A stretch of 64,000 bases of DNA from Snuella sedimenti (lineage in GTDB: Bacteria > Bacteroidota > Bacteroidia > Flavobacteriales > Flavobacteriaceae), in assembly GCF_016428595.1 (NCBI RefSeq), contig NZ_JAELVQ010000008.1, forward strand, positions 62,001 to 126,000, in the 5' to 3' direction. Each line of letters begins with the position of its first letter. The first letter of the stretch is position 1. The translations under genes were made by a program, and so were the position numbers. Positions 1 through 9,277 of this stretch are shown here, one piece after another. The notes beneath the pieces are model-generated. The model was not told the DNA's origin. It made no database searches and saw only the letters and a list, made by a program, of their open reading frames with translations.

Positions 1-88
1 TTGACATATTTAATGCTAGCATCGCTATAAATATTAAATACATCAGGTTGATCATTTTCTGTCTTGGTGATAAATTTCCTGCTGCCAT
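1..88 (-). CDS. gldM: GldM, N-terminal fragment (gliding motility / T9SS motor)
   Basis: Reading the minus strand from the ATG at 88 gives about 29 residues beginning MAAGNLSPRQKMINLMYL and continuing as a hydrophobic helix before leaving the window. This is the characteristic GldM start: a short cytoplasmic segment followed by the single transmembrane helix. In the family, GldM spans the periplasm and, with GldL in the inner membrane, forms the proton-driven motor that powers type IX secretion and gliding. It lies 40 bp downstream of gldL, in the conserved order gldK-gldL-gldM. Only the 5' end is visible, so nothing can be said about the periplasmic domains. Confidence 0.9.
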   Translation of the reverse strand, partial: MAAGNLSPRQKMINLMYLIFIAMLALNMS

Positions 89-128
89 GTCTAATTAGGT
101 TTTGGTTAATTTTTGGGATAACCCCTAA

Positions 129-764
129 TTATTTTTTATTCATAGCAGACAGCATACCACCGTACACACCATTTAATGAAGATAGGTTTGACGCCAATGA
201 TTGCATTTGCTCTTTTAATTTAGCAGCATTTTCTACAGACTCTTCGTTAATAGATGCCTGACGGTTGATACTCTCCAACTGTACTTTATACAAACTGTTT
301 AGAGACTCCATTTGAGCAGCAGCTAAAGATAATTCTTCTCCATACTTTCTAGTTGCTTCTAACGACTCTACTGTTGGGGAAATATTTTTTGCCGCTCCTT
401 CAAAGTTTTTAATGCTATCGCCTAAGCTAGCCATTAATTCTCCATCTATTTTAGCGTCTTTTAATAATTCGTCTAGTTTTTTAGACAGCATGCCTTGAGC
501 ATCTTTGGGCTCTTTACTAGCTGCATCTCCTCCTGCCAATTCAGGGTATACTAACGACCAATCCAAATCATCATCTACCGGTTCGAATGCTGAGATCGCA
601 AAAATTATTGCTTCTGTTACCAATCCAATAGTTAGCATTACATTACCTGTTAAAGGTCCAATTTCAAAATGAATAATCTTAAATAGTGCTCCAACGATTA
701 CGATTGAAGCGCCTAATCCATAAGCTAAATTCATAAACTTCTTACTTGCTCTTGACTGTGCCAT
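129..764 (-). CDS. gldL: GldL, inner-membrane T9SS/gliding motor protein
   Basis: This 211-residue protein has two transmembrane helices near the N-terminus (about residues 11-31 and 40-60) followed by a long, mainly helical cytoplasmic tail, the standard GldL layout and length. A glutamate sits inside the second helix (E51), and Y15, K29 and H32 lie in or near the first; membrane-embedded charged residues of this kind are implicated in proton flow in characterised GldL. It works with GldM as the motor of the type IX secretion system. It lies 73 bp after gldK and 40 bp before gldM, so the three are probably cotranscribed. Confidence 0.93.
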   Translation of the reverse strand: MAQSRASKKFMNLAYGLGASIVIVGALFKIIHFEIGPLTGNVMLTIGLVTEAIIFAISAFEPVDDDLDWSLVYPELAGGDAASKEPKDAQGMLSKKLDELLKDAKIDGELMASLGDSIKNFEGAAKNISPTVESLEATRKYGEELSLAAAQMESLNSLYKVQLESINRQASINEESVENAAKLKEQMQSLASNLSSLNGVYGGMLSAMNKK

Positions 765-837
765 AATTCTCGGTTTTTAATTTTTAAGTATGAATACTTA
801 AGTAGGTTAATTAATAGTATTTATTTTAGATTTATTG

Positions 838-2205
838 TTACTTTTTAGAATTGTCGGTTACTTTTGTCCCCATGTAATCCTGTACCGTTCTAAAACCTAT
901 GTAACTTCTTGCTGAGTCTGCATATTCGTAATCTCGGGAGCTTACCTGTAAAAAGTAAGCAACATCTTTCCAAGATCCTCCCCTAACTACTTTACGCTGA
1001 TTGTTATTATCGTTTACACTTGGATTGACAGTTGAAACGAATTCGTAAGATGATGGATCGTATGATGCATTCACCCATTCTGAAACGTTTCCTGCCATAT
1101 TGTAGAGATTATAATCATTTGGTTCGTAAGATTTAGCCTCAACTGTATACAAGGCTTGGTCGGCAGCGTAATCACCTCGAACGGGCTTAAAATTTGCCAT
1201 AAAACAACCTCTATCGTTTCTAGCATAAGGTCCTCCCCAAGGGAATGTTGCTGCTTGCAAACCACCTCTAGCTGCATATTCCCATTCTGCCTCAGATGGT
1301 AATCTGAATGAGTTTACAAAAGCTGTTCCTTTGGATTTTTGATAGGCATTCTTCCATAAAGTTCGCCATTGACAAAATGCCTTTGCTTGCTTCCAAGTAA
1401 CGCCTACTACAGGATACTCCCCATAGGCATCATGCCAAAAATAATCATTGTGCATGGGTTCGTTATATGAATAAGCAAAATCCCGAATCCATGTTGTAGT
1501 ATCTGGATACACTTCAATCTCTTCTTTAATTAACACATCCTTACGTGCTAAAGAACGGTTATGGGCTGCTTTTTGTATATCCATATAAGTATATTGGAAC
1601 TTGAACTTTTTAACATCCCAAGTGCGTTGTCCATTATAAGACTCTTCAATTGGCAAGTACATGGTATCCATAACCTCGGCATAATACTCATCTGGATAGT
1701 CATTAATATCGAAAACCAAATCGATGTCCTTATTAAGCTTTCTACCTTCATATCCGGTAGGACCTAGACCACTATAATTTTCGAACATGTATTTTTCATA
1801 TACAGTCATATTGGCTGTATCGGCATCTTTAAATGCATACTCGCCAATACCGCCATCATCGGGAGTCATCCCAACTTCATCTGCTAAAATAGCTAACTTT
1901 GTTCTTACTATAGAATCCCGAACCCAGTTAACAAATTGTCTGTATTCACTGTTTGTTATTTCTGTTTCATCCATATAAAAAGCACGAACAGTCACTGTTT
2001 TGGCTGGAGCATCATGAACACCTGCTAAATCATCATCGGCTTTACCCATAATAAACGCACCCCCTGGCACAAGCTCCATACCATAAGGCTTTTCCGGATG
2101 CCATTTTTTCCCTTTAACACCCACTAGTTCACCTCTATCTTTAGAGCCACAACTAGCTAGCAATGTCAATACTGTGGTTAATACTAAAAACTTCTTCATA
2201 TCCAT
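838..2205 (-). CDS. gldK: GldK, outer-membrane-associated T9SS lipoprotein
   Basis: This 455-residue protein starts with a lipoprotein signal peptide ending in the lipobox LASC (Cys19). The rest is a formylglycine-generating-enzyme-like (SUMF1/FGE) fold, shown by segments such as GMELVPGGAFIMG near residue 45, RLPSEAEWEYAARGG in the second half and NMAGNVSEW, VRGGSW and IGFRTV towards the end. GldK uses this fold structurally: with GldN it forms the periplasmic ring under the outer membrane that the GldLM motor contacts. It is not expected to activate the sulfatases found later in the window. The start could be M1 or M3, with little effect on the product. Confidence 0.93.
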   Translation of the reverse strand: MDMKKFLVLTTVLTLLASCGSKDRGELVGVKGKKWHPEKPYGMELVPGGAFIMGKADDDLAGVHDAPAKTVTVRAFYMDETEITNSEYRQFVNWVRDSIVRTKLAILADEVGMTPDDGGIGEYAFKDADTANMTVYEKYMFENYSGLGPTGYEGRKLNKDIDLVFDINDYPDEYYAEVMDTMYLPIEESYNGQRTWDVKKFKFQYTYMDIQKAAHNRSLARKDVLIKEEIEVYPDTTTWIRDFAYSYNEPMHNDYFWHDAYGEYPVVGVTWKQAKAFCQWRTLWKNAYQKSKGTAFVNSFRLPSEAEWEYAARGGLQAATFPWGGPYARNDRGCFMANFKPVRGDYAADQALYTVEAKSYEPNDYNLYNMAGNVSEWVNASYDPSSYEFVSTVNPSVNDNNNQRKVVRGGSWKDVAYFLQVSSRDYEYADSARSYIGFRTVQDYMGTKVTDNSKK

Positions 2206-2360
2206 AAAAACTCGAGGTTAATTTATTTTAAGCTTCATTTGAGAGCGTAAACATATCTATATATTTTTTAAAAAACAACTTTTTACCTGAAAAATTTACA
2301 TTTCATCGTGAAAAAACAGCATTTCACCGATAAAATAAGCACTTAAACCTGTAATCTTAT

Positions 2361-3527
2361 TTAGACGCTATTCTTCCGAAATGCCTTATACCACCGCTCT
2401 GGGATTATATTGCTACAAGCATCTATATAATCTTGATGTGTGCAAGATAATAACGTATGTCTCTTTAATTTATTATTGACATCGGCTAAAAATGGTATTT
2501 CTATCCACCATCTTCCTGTTTTATTACTTTTATAAAATATCAATTCTTGGGAGTCTACTAAGGTAATAAATTTTTGATAGCTATTTTCATCGGCAAAGTC
2601 ATCGTCCCTTACCCTAAGGTTAACACCTTCAATAAAATACCAAAGCATTTGCGAAACAAGCATAGCGGTCATCTCATCGTCCTTGGAAGGCTTATATTCG
2701 TAAATCCCCAAAGAAGTCACTTTATTGCTTATACCTGCATAACGTGCTATGGCACATATTTCTTTTCCATCTAAGCCATTGGGCGAGAATTTTTGATTTA
2801 AACTAACTTCTGATCCCTTTACCGAGTTCAAATCAATACTTACAATATTGGCATCACGAACAGCCGGTTCTACCAGCGAAATATCATTAGACACCTCCCC
2901 TAACCGATACGATTCGAAATACAACTGATCCATTAAATCTATCTCTTCTTGCGAATTGAAATAGGTTTGATAGCCAATAGTTGCATAATTAAACAAGTTG
3001 TAAGGTTCATCTAAAATAATCTTACCCACGAAGCTATTGTTTTTCATTGGTTTTGAAGAATCCCCCATATCAAACTTACAATCTACATTTACAATATTAA
3101 CCATTGGGATTACATCGTCATAAGCACGGTACGTAGCATAGGTAAGGTCTTGTGTCCCTCCAATAATAACTGGTATAATATTAAGCTTTAATAAAGCCGA
3201 GACTATACTTTTTAAGGCAAAATAAGTATCTTCAACACGTTCTCCCTTTTCAATATCGCCTAAATCTGCAACAACCGAGCTCCAACTTCCAGGAAACAGG
3301 CCGTAGAACGATTTTCGGATTTCATTTAGGTTAAATTCTTCTCCTATATAATTAACATCATTCCTATTCTCTAACACACCTATAATAGCAATACCAACTG
3401 CATCTAAATCTGGAATGCCTTGATTTTTCGAATGAATTCTCAGCTTGCTCCCTAACGCTTGTGAAGACAACAAAGCGTTATGGGCCAACACTAAATCTGA
3501 AACAGGAGACAGAAAATTAAAATCCAT
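2361..3527 (-). CDS. Arginase/formimidoylglutamase-fold protein with degenerate metal site
   Basis: The 388-residue product aligns in layout with ureohydrolases (arginase, agmatinase, formimidoylglutamase), but the three metal-binding motifs are altered. Where the family has GGDH this protein has GGTQD (residues 123-127); DAHxD is replaced by DCKFD (149-153); and SxDxD is replaced by SIDLN (230-234). Both metal-ligand histidines are therefore missing, so ordinary Mn-dependent hydrolysis is unlikely. It has no signal peptide and is expected in the cytoplasm. It sits 6 bp after topA and 155 bp before gldK on the same strand, suggesting cotranscription with topA and perhaps a structural or regulatory role linked to the gliding genes. 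The family fold is clear; the function is unknown. Confidence 0.75.
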   Translation of the reverse strand: MDFNFLSPVSDLVLAHNALLSSQALGSKLRIHSKNQGIPDLDAVGIAIIGVLENRNDVNYIGEEFNLNEIRKSFYGLFPGSWSSVVADLGDIEKGERVEDTYFALKSIVSALLKLNIIPVIIGGTQDLTYATYRAYDDVIPMVNIVNVDCKFDMGDSSKPMKNNSFVGKIILDEPYNLFNYATIGYQTYFNSQEEIDLMDQLYFESYRLGEVSNDISLVEPAVRDANIVSIDLNSVKGSEVSLNQKFSPNGLDGKEICAIARYAGISNKVTSLGIYEYKPSKDDEMTAMLVSQMLWYFIEGVNLRVRDDDFADENSYQKFITLVDSQELIFYKSNKTGRWWIEIPFLADVNNKLKRHTLLSCTHQDYIDACSNIIPERWYKAFRKNSV

Positions 3528-3533
3528 ATACTA

Positions 3534-6020
3534 TTATTTCTTTTTCGCTGCTGCTTTTTTTCTTGTTTTCTTCTTAGGTTGATTTGCTTCTATTATAGCT
3601 TGGGCCTCTTCCAATGTCATTGCAGAGACATCAACTGTTTTTGGTAACTCGACCTTCACTTTTCCTTTAATAACATTATGCCTTCCCCATCTTGCCTTCT
3701 CAATACGTATACCTTCTTCTTCCCAATTATGCACAACTTTATCGATTTCCTTTTGGATTTTTGTCTCTATCAATTCAATTATATCGTCCTCCGACAAATT
3801 ATCCCAATCGTATTTTTTATTGACATTAATGAACATATTGTTCCATTTTATAAATGGCCCAAAACGTCCTTTTCCTTTTTGAACAGGCAAATCCTTATAC
3901 ATATATATAGGCGCATCGGCTTTTTGCTTTTCCTTAATTAAATTGATCGCTTCATCAAGTTCTACACTCAACGGATCAACCCCTTTAGGAAGTGAAACAA
4001 ACGCATTACCATATTTAACGTAAGGTCCAAAACGCCCATTGTTAACCTCAATTACCTCTCCTTCGTATGACCCTAGGTCTTTTGGAAGTTGAAATAAATC
4101 CATGGCTTCTTCGAAAGTAATGGTATTTAATTGCTGATCGGGACTTAAACTAGCGAACTGTGGTTTTTCTTCATCATCTACTGTACCTATTTGTACCATC
4201 GGTCCAAATTTACCCAAACGCACACTCACTTGCCTACCCGTCTTAGGATCTACCCCTAAAATACGCTCACCGGATTCCCTATCGGCATTTTCTTGAACAT
4301 GCTCTACTTGCGGATGGAACTCTTTATAAAATTCTTCCATCATATTAGACCAGTCTACTTTACCTTCAGCAATATCATCAAAATCTGCTTCTACCTTAGC
4401 TGTAAAGTTATAATCTAAAATATGTTCAAAATGATTTACCAAAAAGTCGGTTACAATCATTCCGATATCTGTAGGCACAAGTTTTCCCTTATCCGATCCA
4501 ACTTTTTCGGTTAACAATCTATCTTTTACCTCACCATTCTTTAATGTTAACTGAGCATACTTTCGTTCAACACCTTCAACGGTTCCTTTTTCTATATAGT
4601 TTCTATTTTGAATGGTAGAAATTGTGGGCGCATAAGTTGATGGACGACCGATACCAAGTTCTTCCAACTTCTTAACCAAAGAGGCTTCAGTGAATCTAGC
4701 TGGCGGTCTTGTATATCGCTCTGTTGCTGTAATATAGTTATTAATAAGCGCCTCATTAACCGACATTGCGGGAAGCATGCCTTCCTGTTCTTCGTTTTCG
4801 TCATCAGTACCTTCTAAATAGACTTTTAAAAATCCATCAAAAGTTATAACTTCTCCATTTGCCGTGAACGTCTCCTTATGCGAGGATGCACTAATTTTAA
4901 CATTAGTACGTTCCAATTTTGCATCACTCATTTGCGATGCAATGGCTCGTTTCCATATTAAATCGTACAAACGCGCCTGATCCCTATCTATACTTATTGA
5001 ACTTAATGAGAAATCTGTAGGACGTATAGCTTCGTGGGCCTCTTGTGCCCCTTTAGCTTTCCCTGTATAATTTCTTGGTTTGCTATACTCTGCCCCATAT
5101 GTGCTTTCTATTTCTAACTGCGCCCCTTTTCGTGCTTCATCAGATAAATTTACACTATCTGTCCTCATATAAGTAATTAGACCAGCTTCATACAAACGTT
5201 GTGCAACGGTCATGGTTTTACTTACCGAAAAATATAATTTACGAGAAGCTTCCTGTTGTAACGTAGATGTCGTAAAAGGAGCTGCTGGCGATTTCTTAGC
5301 TGGCTTTTTCTCTAAATTAGAAACTTTAAAGGTTGCTACCCCATTCTTCTCCAAGAAGCTTTGAGCTTCTTCTTTTGTAGCAAAGTTCTTTGGTAATTTA
5401 GCTTTAAATGTTTGCCCTGCTTCGTTAGAGAACTCTGCATCGATACGATAAGAAGCCTCTGGCGTAAAACTCTGTATTTCGCGTTCACGTTCTACTATAA
5501 GCCTTACTGAGACCGATTGCACCCTTCCTGCAGACAAGCCTCCTTTCACTTTTCTCCATAATACCGGTGACAATTCGTACCCCACAATTCTATCTAAAAC
5601 ACGGCGTGCTTGTTGGGCATCTACTAAATCGTAATCAATACCTCTTGGATTCTCTATAGCTCTTTGAATGGCCGTTTTAGTAATTTCATGAAAAACAATC
5701 CGTTTGGTCTTCTCCTTATCCAATTTCAAGGCTTCTGCTAAATGCCAAGCAATAGCCTCTCCCTCTCGGTCCTCATCACTTGCTAACCAAACCATTTCGG
5801 CTTTCTTAGCTAAGTCTTTTAATTTTTTAACAACCGCTTTCTTATCTTTCGAAACTTCATACTTTGGTTTAAAGTCACCTTCTACATCAACTCCTAATTC
5901 TTTGGATGGTAAATCGGATATGTGCCCAAAACTAGACGCTACCGTATACTCTTTTCCTAAAAATTTCTCAATAGTTTTTGCCTTAGCAGGTGACTCAACA
6001 ATCACTAAATTCTTCGCCAT
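3534..6020 (-). CDS. topA: DNA topoisomerase I (type IA)
   Basis: An 828-residue type IA topoisomerase that relaxes negative supercoils through a 5'-phosphotyrosine intermediate. The N-terminal Toprim domain begins VIVESPAKAKTIEKFLG (residues 6-22) and carries the acidic motif DEDRE at 82-86. The active-site tyrosine is Y284 in LITYMRTDS. The central domain includes the conserved RPPARFTEASLVKKLEELG. The C-terminus has no clear zinc-finger cysteines; instead there are three GRFGP-type repeats (as in GRFGPYVKYG) and a lysine-rich tail ending KKKTRKKAAAKKK, the usual Bacteroidota form. It heads the minus-strand run into the ureohydrolase-like gene and gldK. Confidence 0.97.
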   Translation of the reverse strand: MAKNLVIVESPAKAKTIEKFLGKEYTVASSFGHISDLPSKELGVDVEGDFKPKYEVSKDKKAVVKKLKDLAKKAEMVWLASDEDREGEAIAWHLAEALKLDKEKTKRIVFHEITKTAIQRAIENPRGIDYDLVDAQQARRVLDRIVGYELSPVLWRKVKGGLSAGRVQSVSVRLIVEREREIQSFTPEASYRIDAEFSNEAGQTFKAKLPKNFATKEEAQSFLEKNGVATFKVSNLEKKPAKKSPAAPFTTSTLQQEASRKLYFSVSKTMTVAQRLYEAGLITYMRTDSVNLSDEARKGAQLEIESTYGAEYSKPRNYTGKAKGAQEAHEAIRPTDFSLSSISIDRDQARLYDLIWKRAIASQMSDAKLERTNVKISASSHKETFTANGEVITFDGFLKVYLEGTDDENEEQEGMLPAMSVNEALINNYITATERYTRPPARFTEASLVKKLEELGIGRPSTYAPTISTIQNRNYIEKGTVEGVERKYAQLTLKNGEVKDRLLTEKVGSDKGKLVPTDIGMIVTDFLVNHFEHILDYNFTAKVEADFDDIAEGKVDWSNMMEEFYKEFHPQVEHVQENADRESGERILGVDPKTGRQVSVRLGKFGPMVQIGTVDDEEKPQFASLSPDQQLNTITFEEAMDLFQLPKDLGSYEGEVIEVNNGRFGPYVKYGNAFVSLPKGVDPLSVELDEAINLIKEKQKADAPIYMYKDLPVQKGKGRFGPFIKWNNMFINVNKKYDWDNLSEDDIIELIETKIQKEIDKVVHNWEEEGIRIEKARWGRHNVIKGKVKVELPKTVDVSAMTLEEAQAIIEANQPKKKTRKKAAAKKK

Positions 6021-6039
6021 ACTTCAATTTTTGGAGCTA

Positions 6040-6047
6040 CAAATGTA
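6040..6047 (-). promoter_or_regulatory. Candidate -7 element upstream of topA
   Basis: On the minus strand the octamer TACATTTG matches the Bacteroidota -7 consensus TAnnTTTG exactly and lies about 20 bp upstream of the topA ATG. No good TTTG -33 partner was found at the usual distance, so this rests on the -7 element alone. Confidence 0.45.
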
Positions 6048-6315
6048 TATGAAAAAAAGTTTATCTGCTGCATTTTAAGGATTATCTGTTAAATTTTTCA
6101 ACAAAAAAAGTCATACTTAACATTTAAAATGTAAGCTTTTGTGTTTAAATTTTAATCATAAGAACGCTTCTTGACTTTTCTCCATCCTTATGATTAATTC
6201 TGTTTAATTCTTCTCCACCAAACTTAACACATAAGCATATAAGAAAGACTAAATTTGATAGGACAAACCCTATTCTCTTAAAGCTTTATTAAATTTACAA
6301 TTTTAAATATGACAC

Positions 6316-6348
6316 TTTGTCACAAAGTACAAATTAATTGTATCTTTG
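6316..6348 (+). promoter_or_regulatory. miaB promoter (TTTG, 21 bp, TATCTTTG)
   Basis: A TTTG at 6316-6319 is followed after 21 bp by TATCTTTG at 6341-6348, matching the Bacteroidota housekeeping promoter TTTG-N17-23-TAnnTTTG. Initiation would fall at about 6355, roughly 27 bp before the miaB ATG. The -33 element lies inside a perfect palindrome (7-bp arms ACTTTGT and ACAAAGT around one base, 6314-6328), which could be an operator. Confidence 0.7.
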
Positions 6349-6381
6349 CATACTTATTGACTGCTATCCGTTCAATACATT

Positions 6382-7827
6382 ATGGAAAAGATTATAGAAG
6401 AAGAAAAACAAGGTCAATCACTTATCCTTGACCAACAAGAAGGGAATACGCGCAAGCTTTTTATTGAAAGCTATGGCTGCCAAATGAATTTTAGCGACAG
6501 TGAAATTGTAGCATCTATTCTGGCTAAAGAAGGATTCAATACAACACAGCATTTAGAAGAAGCCGATTTGGTTCTGGTAAATACCTGCTCTATTAGAGAT
6601 AAAGCCGAACAGACCGTAAGAAAGCGACTTGAAAAATACAATGCTGTAAAAAAAATAAATCCTTCCATGAAAGTAGGTGTCTTAGGCTGTATGGCAGAAC
6701 GCCTGAAAAACAAATTCTTGGAAGAAGAAAAAATTGTAGACCTAGTAGTAGGTCCAGATGCTTATAAAGATCTTCCTAATTTACTATCGGAAGTTGAAGA
6801 AGGCAGAAACGCCATAAATGTTATATTATCTAAAGAAGAAACCTATGGCGATGTTTCACCTGTACGCTTAAACAGCAATGGTGTTACCGCTTTTGTATCA
6901 ATCACCCGTGGATGTGACAACATGTGCACCTTTTGTGTAGTTCCCTTTACCAGAGGGCGTGAACGCAGTCGCGACCCGCAAAGTATTTTAGAGGAAATAA
7001 ACGATTTATGGAGCAAAGGGTTCAAAGAAGTTACCTTACTAGGCCAAAATGTCGATAGTTATTTATGGTATGGTGGTGGATTGAAAAAAGATTTCGAAAA
7101 AGCCAGTGATATACAGAAAGCTACGGCCACTAATTTTGCCAAACTTTTAGAACTATGTGCCCAAGCACATCCTAAAATGCGTTTTCGTTTCTCTACATCC
7201 AATCCTCAGGACATGACTATGGACGTTATAGAAACCATGGCTAAGTTCAATAACATTTGTAATTATATTCATTTACCGGTTCAAAGTGGTAGCAACCAAA
7301 TACTCAAAGCGATGAATCGTCAACACACCAGAGAGGAGTATTTCGAGTTGATCGACAACATCAAGCGCCTTATACCGGACTGCGCTATTAGTCAGGATAT
7401 GATTGCTGGATTCCCTACCGAAACGGAAGCCGACCACCAAGACACTTTAAGCCTTATGGAACATGTTAAATACGACTTTGGCTTTATGTTTGCTTATTCC
7501 GAAAGACCGGGCACACTAGCCGAACGTAAAATGGAAGACGATATTCCTGAAGACACTAAAAAGCGTCGCCTAAACGAGATCATTCAATTGCAACAAAAAC
7601 ATAGTTTATACCGCACCCAACAGCATCTTGGAAAAGTTGAAGAAGTACTTATTGAGAAAGCTTCAAAAAAATCGGATGTGCATTGGTCTGGACGCAACAG
7701 CCAAAACACCGTAGTCGTTTTTCCTAAAGAAAACTACAAAGTAGGTGATTTTGTAAACGTTAAAATAACCGACTGTACCAGTGCAACACTTATTGGGAAA
7801 GCTGTAGGGTATTCAGAAAACAATTAA
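6382..7827 (+). CDS. miaB: tRNA-2-methylthio-N6-isopentenyladenosine synthase
   Basis: This 481-residue radical-SAM methylthiotransferase adds the 2-methylthio group to isopentenyladenosine-37 of tRNAs. The N-terminal UPF0004 domain has the three cysteines that hold the auxiliary Fe-S cluster (C33 in ESYGCQMN, C69 in NTCSIR, C103 in LGCMAE). The radical-SAM motif CxxxCxxC is present as C178, C182 and C185 in [10 protein letters not shown], and a TRAM domain closes the protein. The short lead before ESYGCQMN is usual for Bacteroidota. The gene is preceded by a clear promoter and followed 45 bp later by the sigma-54-type activator gene. Confidence 0.96.
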   Translation: MEKIIEEEKQGQSLILDQQEGNTRKLFIESYGCQMNFSDSEIVASILAKEGFNTTQHLEEADLVLVNTCSIRDKAEQTVRKRLEKYNAVKKINPSMKVGVLGCMAERLKNKFLEEEKIVDLVVGPDAYKDLPNLLSEVEEGRNAINVILSKEETYGDVSPVRLNSNGVTAFVSITRGCDNMCTFCVVPFTRGRERSRDPQSILEEINDLWSKGFKEVTLLGQNVDSYLWYGGGLKKDFEKASDIQKATATNFAKLLELCAQAHPKMRFRFSTSNPQDMTMDVIETMAKFNNICNYIHLPVQSGSNQILKAMNRQHTREEYFELIDNIKRLIPDCAISQDMIAGFPTETEADHQDTLSLMEHVKYDFGFMFAYSERPGTLAERKMEDDIPEDTKKRRLNEIIQLQQKHSLYRTQQHLGKVEEVLIEKASKKSDVHWSGRNSQNTVVVFPKENYKVGDFVNVKITDCTSATLIGKAVGYSENN

Positions 7828-7872
7828 TAACAAAATAACAATACAATCACTGCTTTTGTGGTGAATAACGAT

Positions 7873-9141
7873 ATGGAATCTGTTCAAACTATTAAACAAC
7901 GTTTTGGTATTATTGGTAATTCGCCAGTGCTTAACAGGGCCTTGGAAAAAGCCATTCAGGTAGCACCTACCGATATTTCGGTACTGGTAACCGGCGAAAG
8001 TGGTGTTGGTAAAGAAAGTATTCCAAAAATAATACATCAATTATCCCACAGAAAACACAATAAATACATTGCAGTTAACTGTGGTGCTATTCCCGAAGGC
8101 ACTATCGACAGTGAACTTTTCGGGCACGAAAAAGGAGCTTTTACAGGAGCAACACAAACACGGCAAGGCTATTTTGAAGTGGCTGATGGGGGCACTATCT
8201 TTTTAGACGAAGTAGGTGAATTACCATTAACTACCCAAGTACGATTATTACGTGTTCTTGAAAATGGGGAGTTTATAAAAGTAGGATCCAGTAAAGTTCA
8301 AAAAACCAATGTACGTATTGTTGCTGCCACCAATGCAAACATGTACGAAGCCATCAATAAAGAAAAATTTCGTGAAGACCTCTATTATCGCCTCAGCACC
8401 GTAGACATCCACTTGCCTCCTTTACGGGAACGCCAAGAAGACATCCATTTACTTTTCAGAAAATTTGCAAGTGACTTTGCTTTAAAGTATAAAATGCCAA
8501 CGATTAAATTAACAGACAATGCTGTTGATATTCTTTTAAAGCATAGATGGAGCGGTAACATCCGACAGTTACGTAACGTTGCCGAACAAGTTTCTGTATT
8601 AGAACAAAACAGGACCATTACTTCCCAAGTACTAAGAGGTTACTTACCAACAGCAGGAAGTAATTTACCGGCAGTAATTAAAACGTCCAAATCGGAAAGT
8701 GATTTTAGTAGTGAGCGTGAAATTTTATACAAAGTACTGTTCGATATGAAAAACGATCTGAACGACTTAAAAAAGCTCACAATGGAACTTATGAAAAGTG
8801 GCAGCGTTAAAGATGTTGAAAAAAGCCATGAAGGTTTAATCCAAAAAATTTATGGTAATGACGACGATGATGACGATACTTTTGAGGATTCTACCGAAGA
8901 CACCGAAGTTTTATCCATCCCAGAACACACGTCAGTTCCCGAAGCTCTTGCAAATACTCTAGACAAATATCATTTTGCAGAAGAAATTGAAGAGGAAGAA
9001 ACGCTATCTTTACAAGACAAAGAATTGGAATTAATAAAAAAATCTTTAGAGCGCCACAACGGAAAACGTAAATTAGCTGCCGCTGAACTAGGAATTAGTG
9101 AACGCACCTTATATAGAAAAATTAAACAATATGATCTTTAA
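7873..9141 (+). CDS. Sigma-54-dependent transcriptional activator without receiver domain
   Basis: The product has a central AAA+ domain with Walker A GESGVGKE, the sigma-54 contact loop GAFTGA and Walker B GTIFLDEVGEL, and ends with a Fis-type helix-turn-helix (KLAAAELGISERTLYRKIKQ). The AAA+ domain starts almost at once, so there is no receiver, PAS or GAF sensor. Between the AAA+ and DNA-binding domains lies an unusual acidic linker containing a run of Asp residues. I chose the ATG at 7873 (MESVQTIKQRF) over the GTG at 7858, because the family alignment starts there. It activates RNA polymerase with sigma-54 at unknown promoters. It is 45 bp from miaB and upstream of lptE, a neighbourhood frequent in flavobacteria. 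Confidence 0.9.
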   Translation: MESVQTIKQRFGIIGNSPVLNRALEKAIQVAPTDISVLVTGESGVGKESIPKIIHQLSHRKHNKYIAVNCGAIPEGTIDSELFGHEKGAFTGATQTRQGYFEVADGGTIFLDEVGELPLTTQVRLLRVLENGEFIKVGSSKVQKTNVRIVAATNANMYEAINKEKFREDLYYRLSTVDIHLPPLRERQEDIHLLFRKFASDFALKYKMPTIKLTDNAVDILLKHRWSGNIRQLRNVAEQVSVLEQNRTITSQVLRGYLPTAGSNLPAVIKTSKSESDFSSEREILYKVLFDMKNDLNDLKKLTMELMKSGSVKDVEKSHEGLIQKIYGNDDDDDDTFEDSTEDTEVLSIPEHTSVPEALANTLDKYHFAEEIEEEETLSLQDKELELIKKSLERHNGKRKLAAAELGISERTLYRKIKQYDL

Positions 9142-9277
9142 CAAATTGTAGGACAGTATTCTTTAACAGTGAAACCACAACAATATAAAAGCACAATCGT
9201 TAAAAGGTCATACCACTAAAGTACTGTAGAAGTATAAATCAAAAGATTAGGCGCTATCCTAAATTAATTAACTAAAC

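Larger units (their letters stand above)
6021..6381. other. Divergent topA-miaB intergenic region
   Basis: This AT-rich stretch of about 360 bp separates two divergent housekeeping genes. It contains the candidate topA -7 box at its left end and the miaB promoter at its right end. The middle part (about 6060-6300) showed no open reading frame of interest, no strong hairpin and no repeat. Confidence 0.7.

Noticed and set aside
838..2205. GldK as a formylglycine-generating enzyme that matures the sulfatases
   Set aside because: GldK has the FGE-like fold but is a structural T9SS lipoprotein and sits in the gldK-gldL-gldM cluster; no evidence of maturase activity.
5704..6078. 124-codon open frame antisense to the topA 5' end
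   Set aside because: It covers the conserved Toprim coding region on the opposite strand; no family or promoter supports it.
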